Shown here one piece after another: positions 59,043 to 64,000 of a stretch of 64,000 nt of DNA (position 1 is the stretch's first letter; every line of letters starts with the position of its first letter). Below the pieces are notes generated by a model. That model did no database searches, was not told where the DNA came from, and was given only the letters and a program-made list of their open reading frames with translations. The DNA is taken from positions 1 to 64,000 of the forward strand of contig JAQXVY010000004.1 in the NCBI GenBank assembly GCA_029225165.1, read 5' to 3'. A program made the position numbers and the translations under genes. The DNA is from Oscillospiraceae bacterium. Lineage in GTDB: Bacteria > Bacillota > Clostridia > Oscillospirales > Acutalibacteraceae.

Positions 59043-60176
59043 ATGAAAAAAATAATATCAGCGGTACTGACCCTTGCAATGTTGATAACAATGTTTGTTG
59101 TTCCCGTAACAGGGACATCGGCAAAAACAACTAAAAAAGTGCCTACTACCTATATTGCAACAAATAGAAGTTATGCAGTAAAGAATGGTTCTGTGTTCTG
59201 TTTTGACAAGGGAAAACTCCAGTACAGAACTAAACAGGGCAAAACAAAAACCCTTGCAAAGTTTTCTGATCTTTACACTTGTAAGTATTATGTAAGGAGT
59301 AATACTGTTTACTATAATACCAATAACCAAAAGTCCCACTGCCTTATGCAGGTTGGCTTAAACGGAAAGAATAAAAAGAAGCTTTACAGCAGTAAAAATT
59401 CAGTTGTAATGGTAATCGGCGGATACGGCTCAAGTGTTATTTTCCAATGCGGAGAAAAGATTTGCAGGTATAAGGACGGCAAGGTAAAAACACTTGTTAA
59501 AACCGATGACGGTGGCTTGCTTTCTTCACTCACGCAGATATTTAACGGAAAAATTTACTATAATAACAAATCCTATGATTTAGCAACAGGTAAGACAAAA
59601 ACTTTCATGGCGGATTTTACTTATTCAACAAAGAATTATCTGTACTTTGTAAACAGTAAAATGGATTTGAAAAGGCTTGATAAGTCCGGCAAAATCAATA
59701 CTGTAGCTACAAGGATTACCGACCTGAACTATGCTGACGGTGATACGGTTTGTTTCAGTAAGAAGAACAGTAATAATAAAGAGGTATTTTACAGAAGAAC
59801 AGGCGTAAAGAATAAGGCAGTACAGCTTTGTACATGGAATGATATTTATAGTAAGATTAAAAATAAGGACGATTTAAAGTCAAGCTCAATGCATTCTGTT
59901 ACTATGGAGATAGCAGGAGGCAAGGTGTACTTATCTCCTCTCGTTATGGGTGGTATGGAGTATGACGAAAAGACCGGTACATTCAGTGACTTTATATTCC
60001 GTCAGTCACTCCTTTCTGTTCCTGTAAAGGGCGGTACACCGAAGATGGTTTACGAATGCAAGGGTTATGACGGTATAAAAGTTATGACAATTAACAATAA
60101 ACTGCAATATAAGGTGATTAAAAACCTGTACGACCTAAAAAATAATTTATATGAAGATGTTTTTTCAATGATGTAA
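59043..60176 (+). CDS. Secreted protein with propeller-like repeats (DUF5050-like)
   Basis: Signal peptide MKKIISAVLTLAMLITMFVVPVTGTSA; repeated YYNTNNQKSHCLMQVGLNGKNKKKLY-type motifs. Confidence 0.7.
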   Translation: MKKIISAVLTLAMLITMFVVPVTGTSAKTTKKVPTTYIATNRSYAVKNGSVFCFDKGKLQYRTKQGKTKTLAKFSDLYTCKYYVRSNTVYYNTNNQKSHCLMQVGLNGKNKKKLYSSKNSVVMVIGGYGSSVIFQCGEKICRYKDGKVKTLVKTDDGGLLSSLTQIFNGKIYYNNKSYDLATGKTKTFMADFTYSTKNYLYFVNSKMDLKRLDKSGKINTVATRITDLNYADGDTVCFSKKNSNNKEVFYRRTGVKNKAVQLCTWNDIYSKIKNKDDLKSSSMHSVTMEIAGGKVYLSPLVMGGMEYDEKTGTFSDFIFRQSLLSVPVKGGTPKMVYECKGYDGIKVMTINNKLQYKVIKNLYDLKNNLYEDVFSMM

Positions 60177-60193
60177 ATTACTGAAAAAATTTG

Positions 60194-60228
60194 GCTGTGA
60201 CGAGTGAAAAATTCGTCACAGCTTTTTT
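60194..60228 (+). terminator. Terminator before mraZ
   Basis: gctgtgacga-gtgaaaaat-tcgtcacagc followed by tttttta. Confidence 0.85.
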
Positions 60229-60308
60229 ATTTTTATTAATTTTTCAACCCTTTAAGTCAGAAAATAAATTCAGCGTAAAATTTAGTTGAATAAATTGTTA
60301 CAAATTCC

Positions 60309-60337
60309 TTGCAAAATTTTAACCTATGGTATATAAT
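60309..60337 (+). promoter_or_regulatory. Sigma-A-type promoter of dcw cluster
   Basis: ttgcaa (60309-60314), 17-nt spacer, tataat (60332-60337). Confidence 0.7.
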
Positions 60338-60439
60338 AGTGTTTGTTAAGTGGCATTCCGTGTCAATTCGTGACACTAAGTGTTGAAGGATGATAGGCGA
60401 ATGTCATTTTTATTCTGAATTTGGAGGTGGCAGATAAAT

Positions 60440-60856
60440 ATGTTCTCGGGTATGTCGGTTCATTCCGTTGACGCTAAGGGCAGAATTGTTCTGCCACAAA
60501 GATTCAGGGAGGCTCTTGGTGAGGAATTTTATGTTACCAACGGCTTTTCCAGCAATATTCAGATTATGTCAGTTGAAGAATTCAACCGCCTAAAGGATCA
60601 AATTCGTGAGCTTCCTGCAAAGAGTGCTTTGGCGCTCCAGTATGTTCTTTTATCTGCCGCAACCCTTGTGAGCCCTAACTCACAGGGCAGAATTCAGTTA
60701 CCCCAAAAACTGCGTGAGGACAGTGCCATTGAGGGCGAGGCTGTTGTTGTGGGTATGGATACAAGAATTGAAGTTTGGAACAAGGAACGGTTTGACCAAT
60801 TTATTGACGACAAGAAGAAAGATTTGGACGACGCTCTGAGTCTTTTAAGGATTTAA
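60440..60856 (+). CDS. mraZ: Division/cell wall cluster transcriptional regulator MraZ
   Basis: MFSGMSVHSVDAKGRIVLPQRFREAL; AbrB-like repeats; followed by rsmH. Confidence 0.96.
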   Translation: MFSGMSVHSVDAKGRIVLPQRFREALGEEFYVTNGFSSNIQIMSVEEFNRLKDQIRELPAKSALALQYVLLSAATLVSPNSQGRIQLPQKLREDSAIEGEAVVVGMDTRIEVWNKERFDQFIDDKKKDLDDALSLLRI

Positions 60857-60862
60857 TCCAAG

Positions 60863-61795
60863 ATGAGCTTTAATCATATTCCCGTGTTGCTCAAGGAGTG
60901 CATTGAGGGGCTTAATATAAAAGAAAACGGAATTTATGTTGATGGCACAGCAGGCGGTGGAGGTCATTCGGCAGAAATTCTCAAACATTTAAAGTGCGGT
61001 AAGCTGTTTTCCATTGACAGGGATCCTGACGCAATCAGAACAGTTACGGAGAGGTTTAAGGATGAGCCTAATTCCATAATAATCAAGGGTTGCTTTGGAG
61101 ATATGAAGTCCCTGTTAAAGGACAGAGGAGTAAATCAGGTTGACGGAGTTTTACTGGACATTGGCGTCAGCTCACATCAGCTTGATACAGAGTCAAGGGG
61201 CTTTAGCTTTCACAAGGACGCTCCCCTTGATATGAGAATGAGCCAAAGCGGTACAACGGCCGCCGACCTTGTTAATAACCTTAGCTATGAAGAGCTTAGA
61301 GATATAATCTACCGCTATGGCGAGGACAAGTACGCACCATCCATAGCAAAAGGCATCGTAAAGGCAAGGGAAGAGGGAAAAATCGAAACCACCCTTCAGC
61401 TTGCAGAAATTATAAAGTCAAGTGTGCCTCAAAAGGTAAGGAGAGAGGGACATCCTGCCCGAAAAACCTTTCAGGCACTTAGAATAGAAGTAAACGGTGA
61501 ATTAACCCAGCTTGAAAATGGCTTGGAGGACGCATTTGATATGCTTGCTTTCGGTGGCAGGCTTGCAGTAATCACATTCCACTCCTTAGAGGACAGAATT
61601 GTCAAGAAGAAAATGGCGTCCTGGTGTCAGGGCTGTACCTGTCCAAAGGACTTTCCTGTGTGTGTTTGTGGAAATTCACCAAAGGCAAGGCTTGTAAACC
61701 GCAAGCCAATAGAGGCTGAAATTTCCGAATTGGAAAATAACGCCCGTAGCCGAAGTGCAAAGCTGAGAATTTGCGAAAAAATTTATGTAAAATGA
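60863..61795 (+). CDS. rsmH: 16S rRNA (cytosine(1402)-N4)-methyltransferase
   Basis: HIPVLLKECIEGL; VDGTAGGGGHS; PARKTFQALRIEVN. Confidence 0.97.
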   Translation: MSFNHIPVLLKECIEGLNIKENGIYVDGTAGGGGHSAEILKHLKCGKLFSIDRDPDAIRTVTERFKDEPNSIIIKGCFGDMKSLLKDRGVNQVDGVLLDIGVSSHQLDTESRGFSFHKDAPLDMRMSQSGTTAADLVNNLSYEELRDIIYRYGEDKYAPSIAKGIVKAREEGKIETTLQLAEIIKSSVPQKVRREGHPARKTFQALRIEVNGELTQLENGLEDAFDMLAFGGRLAVITFHSLEDRIVKKKMASWCQGCTCPKDFPVCVCGNSPKARLVNRKPIEAEISELENNARSRSAKLRICEKIYVK

Positions 61796-62028
61796 CAATT
61801 TTGTATTATTTGACTGGACAAATCACACTATATGTAGTAAAATATTTCAGTAGTGTAATTAAGGTTACAAAAACACAATCGATTGTGTTACAAATCGGTT
61901 GCAAATAAATACATATAGTATTTTCTTATTTTTCTTTATTTGAATTTTTGGTGAGATAACGAACCTATATATCACAATATGTAGATTGTTGTCTTTTTGG
62001 TATATAAGATATTGCAGGGAAGTTTAAT

Positions 62029-62547
62029 ATGACATTTTTTAAAGACAATAATGCATATGATATATCGTTCTTTGATACGGACAGCACAGCAAGGGATATT
62101 TCCTATAGCCCTGAGCCTGTTCGTAAGAAAAAGGGCAAAGTGGTTAGAATGCCACGCAGAAAAAGAGAACAGAATAGACGACGCAAGCACAATCCTCTTA
62201 AGTTAGCTGTTGGATTTGCACTTTCTGCTATTGTTGTTGCTGTTGTTGCCACCATGATCTATGGTCAGGTACAGCTTACCGAGCTTAATCAAAATATTGC
62301 CGATGCTCAGGATATGCTGGAGAACAGCCAAAGCGAGTACACTCAAATGCAGATGAAAGTTGACGCAAAGTACACAACTGCTATTGTAGAGGAGTATGCA
62401 CAGGACAAGCTGGGAATGTACAAGGCTTCCAACAGTCAAAAGGAATTTGTGGATCTTTCCAGCGGAGATAAAGCAGAGGTTGTGTCCGATGCTGATAAAA
62501 GTATCTTTGATACTATTGCGGATGCAATATCCTCTCTGTGGTCATAA
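62029..62547 (+). CDS. FtsL-like septum protein
   Basis: Basic N-terminus, single TM, coiled coil; YAQDKLGMYKASNSQKEFVDL; position between rsmH and PBP. Confidence 0.82.
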   Translation: MTFFKDNNAYDISFFDTDSTARDISYSPEPVRKKKGKVVRMPRRKREQNRRRKHNPLKLAVGFALSAIVVAVVATMIYGQVQLTELNQNIADAQDMLENSQSEYTQMQMKVDAKYTTAIVEEYAQDKLGMYKASNSQKEFVDLSSGDKAEVVSDADKSIFDTIADAISSLWS

Positions 62548-62649
62548 GTGGGACAGTTATGTAATAAGATTATAGAGGGTAACAAGAGTTGAGATTAGGC
62601 GAATCTTAACTCTTTTTCCGTATTTATTGAAAAGAAAGGAGCAGATAAA

Positions 62650-64000
62650 ATGTCAAAGCCAAAGCCGGGTGCAGCCCAAACACTTAGCCGAAGGTCTGCC
62701 TTACTGCTCATTATTCTTATATTGTTAGGTTTTGGAGCGGCAATTTGCCGTATTGCATTTTTGCAGATTGTAAAGGGCGAGGAGCTTAGCCAAAAGGCTG
62801 TTGAGCAACAGCTTCACGACACAGAAATATCTGCAAAAAGAGGTACAATTTACGACAGAAACGGAAAGCCACTTGCACAGAGTGCCTCTGTGTGGAGGGT
62901 TGTAATGGCTCCTGCATATTTTGAAGAAGATGAACAGAGGGAGTATGTTGCCGAGAATCTTGCAAAAATCCTTGACCTTAACTATGAGGATGTTTTAGAG
63001 GAAACAAAGCAAAATTCCTACTATGTCAATGTTAAGAGAAAGATTGAAAGTGAAGAAAGGGAGCAAATCCTAAAGCTTCAGGATAAGATTGAAGAAGAAT
63101 ACGGCATAAAAAATGTAATAGATTTGCTTGATGATTACAAAAGATATTACCCATACAACGAACTTGCATCTTCCGTAATCGGTTTTACCGGTGCGGACGA
63201 CCAAGGTCTTGAGGGAGTTGAATATCAGTACAACAAGTACCTCTCCGGTACAAAGGGCAGACTTGTTTCTGCAAGGAACTCAAGGGGTGCGGATATGCCC
63301 TTTGAGTATGAACAGAATATTGAGGCAGAGGACGGAAATAATATTGTTCTCACAATAGACGAAACTGTTCAGGCTATCTGCGAAAAATATATGGCTCAAA
63401 ATATACAGGACTTTAATGTATATAACCGTGGCTGTGCAATAATGATGGATGTAAATACCGGTGAAATTATTGCAATGGCAACTGTGGGAGGCTTTGACCT
63501 TAACGAGCCATACACCATTGCAGATAAGGAAACGAAGAAAGAGATTGACGCAATAACCGACGAAAAAAAGAAGAATAAAGCCATTAGCGAGGCACTTACA
63601 AAGCAATGGAGAAACAAGGCAATTTCCGACACCTATTATCCCGGTTCTGTATTTAAGATAATCACATCTTCAATGGGACTTGAGGAGGGCGTAATCTCCA
63701 CAGACGACACCTTCTTCTGCTCAGGCGGAATGACTGTGGGCGACAGGGAAATCCACTGTCACGATACTAACGGTCACGGCACACAAACCTTTGAACAGGC
63801 TATTATCAACTCCTGTAACCCTGCATTTATGCAGATTGGCGCAAAGATTGGTGCAGAAAAGTTTTGGGAGTATTATCAGGCTTTCGGCTTTTCTGAATTG
63901 ACAGGAATTGACCTGCCAGGCGAAAGTGACGACATATTCTTCTCCCAAGACGGTTCAATGCTTGTAACCGACCTTGCAGTTGCATCCTTTGGTCAGAACT
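62650..64000 (+). CDS. Penicillin-binding protein (FtsI/SpoVD-like), truncated at window end
   Basis: Absent from the ORF track because it runs off the window; manual translation MSKPKPGAAQTLSRRSALLLIILILLGFGAAICRIAFLQIVKGEEL...AKRGTIYDRNGKPLA...TYYPGSVFKI. Confidence 0.93.
   Translation, partial: MSKPKPGAAQTLSRRSALLLIILILLGFGAAICRIAFLQIVKGEELSQKAVEQQLHDTEISAKRGTIYDRNGKPLAQSASVWRVVMAPAYFEEDEQREYVAENLAKILDLNYEDVLEETKQNSYYVNVKRKIESEEREQILKLQDKIEEEYGIKNVIDLLDDYKRYYPYNELASSVIGFTGADDQGLEGVEYQYNKYLSGTKGRLVSARNSRGADMPFEYEQNIEAEDGNNIVLTIDETVQAICEKYMAQNIQDFNVYNRGCAIMMDVNTGEIIAMATVGGFDLNEPYTIADKETKKEIDAITDEKKKNKAISEALTKQWRNKAISDTYYPGSVFKIITSSMGLEEGVISTDDTFFCSGGMTVGDREIHCHDTNGHGTQTFEQAIINSCNPAFMQIGAKIGAEKFWEYYQAFGFSELTGIDLPGESDDIFFSQDGSMLVTDLAVASFGQN

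Noticed and set aside
1-64000. CRISPR array, prophage or toxin-antitoxin/defence island
   Set aside because: No regular direct repeats with spacers, no cas, phage structural, integrase or recognisable defence genes.

Overview
This 64 kb bacterial window looks like a low-GC Bacillota chromosome. The SpoIIID, dockerin-bearing pullulanase and fibro-slime/SpaA pilus genes suggest a Ruminococcus-like gut clostridium, but that assignment is inference. Most of it is housekeeping: an ABC transporter, spoIIID, metF / MetH-reactivation protein / metH, glmS, FHA-FtsW/RodA plus PBP, secA, nadE, Trk/Ktr K+ uptake, alr, a sugar transferase with rmlABDC, a tRNA-Pro pair, cls, and the start of the dcw cluster (mraZ-rsmH-ftsL-like-PBP, running off the right edge). 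The accessory interest is at about 42-53.5 kb. A secreted type I pullulanase with a dockerin and a C-terminal putative carbohydrate-binding module is followed by a sortase-assembled pilus locus. That locus has a 1325-aa tip-like adhesin with an N-terminal GxFNxW starch-binding-like domain and a fibro-slime domain, a SpaA-like pilin, two sortases and a small hypothetical protein. The window also carries three overlapping sets of small dispersed inverted-repeat elements. Seven copies are a ~148-bp CTGTCATTCCGAG...CTCGGAATGACAG element. Two ~166-170 bp MITE-like elements share a 23-nt core despite having different terminal repeats; one of them lies between the pilus tip and pilin genes. I also flag a lone proteasome-fold-like Ntn-hydrolase candidate, truncated gene remnants and an inverted tRNA-Pro 3'-end fragment. 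All domain calls come from reading motifs; no database search was run.
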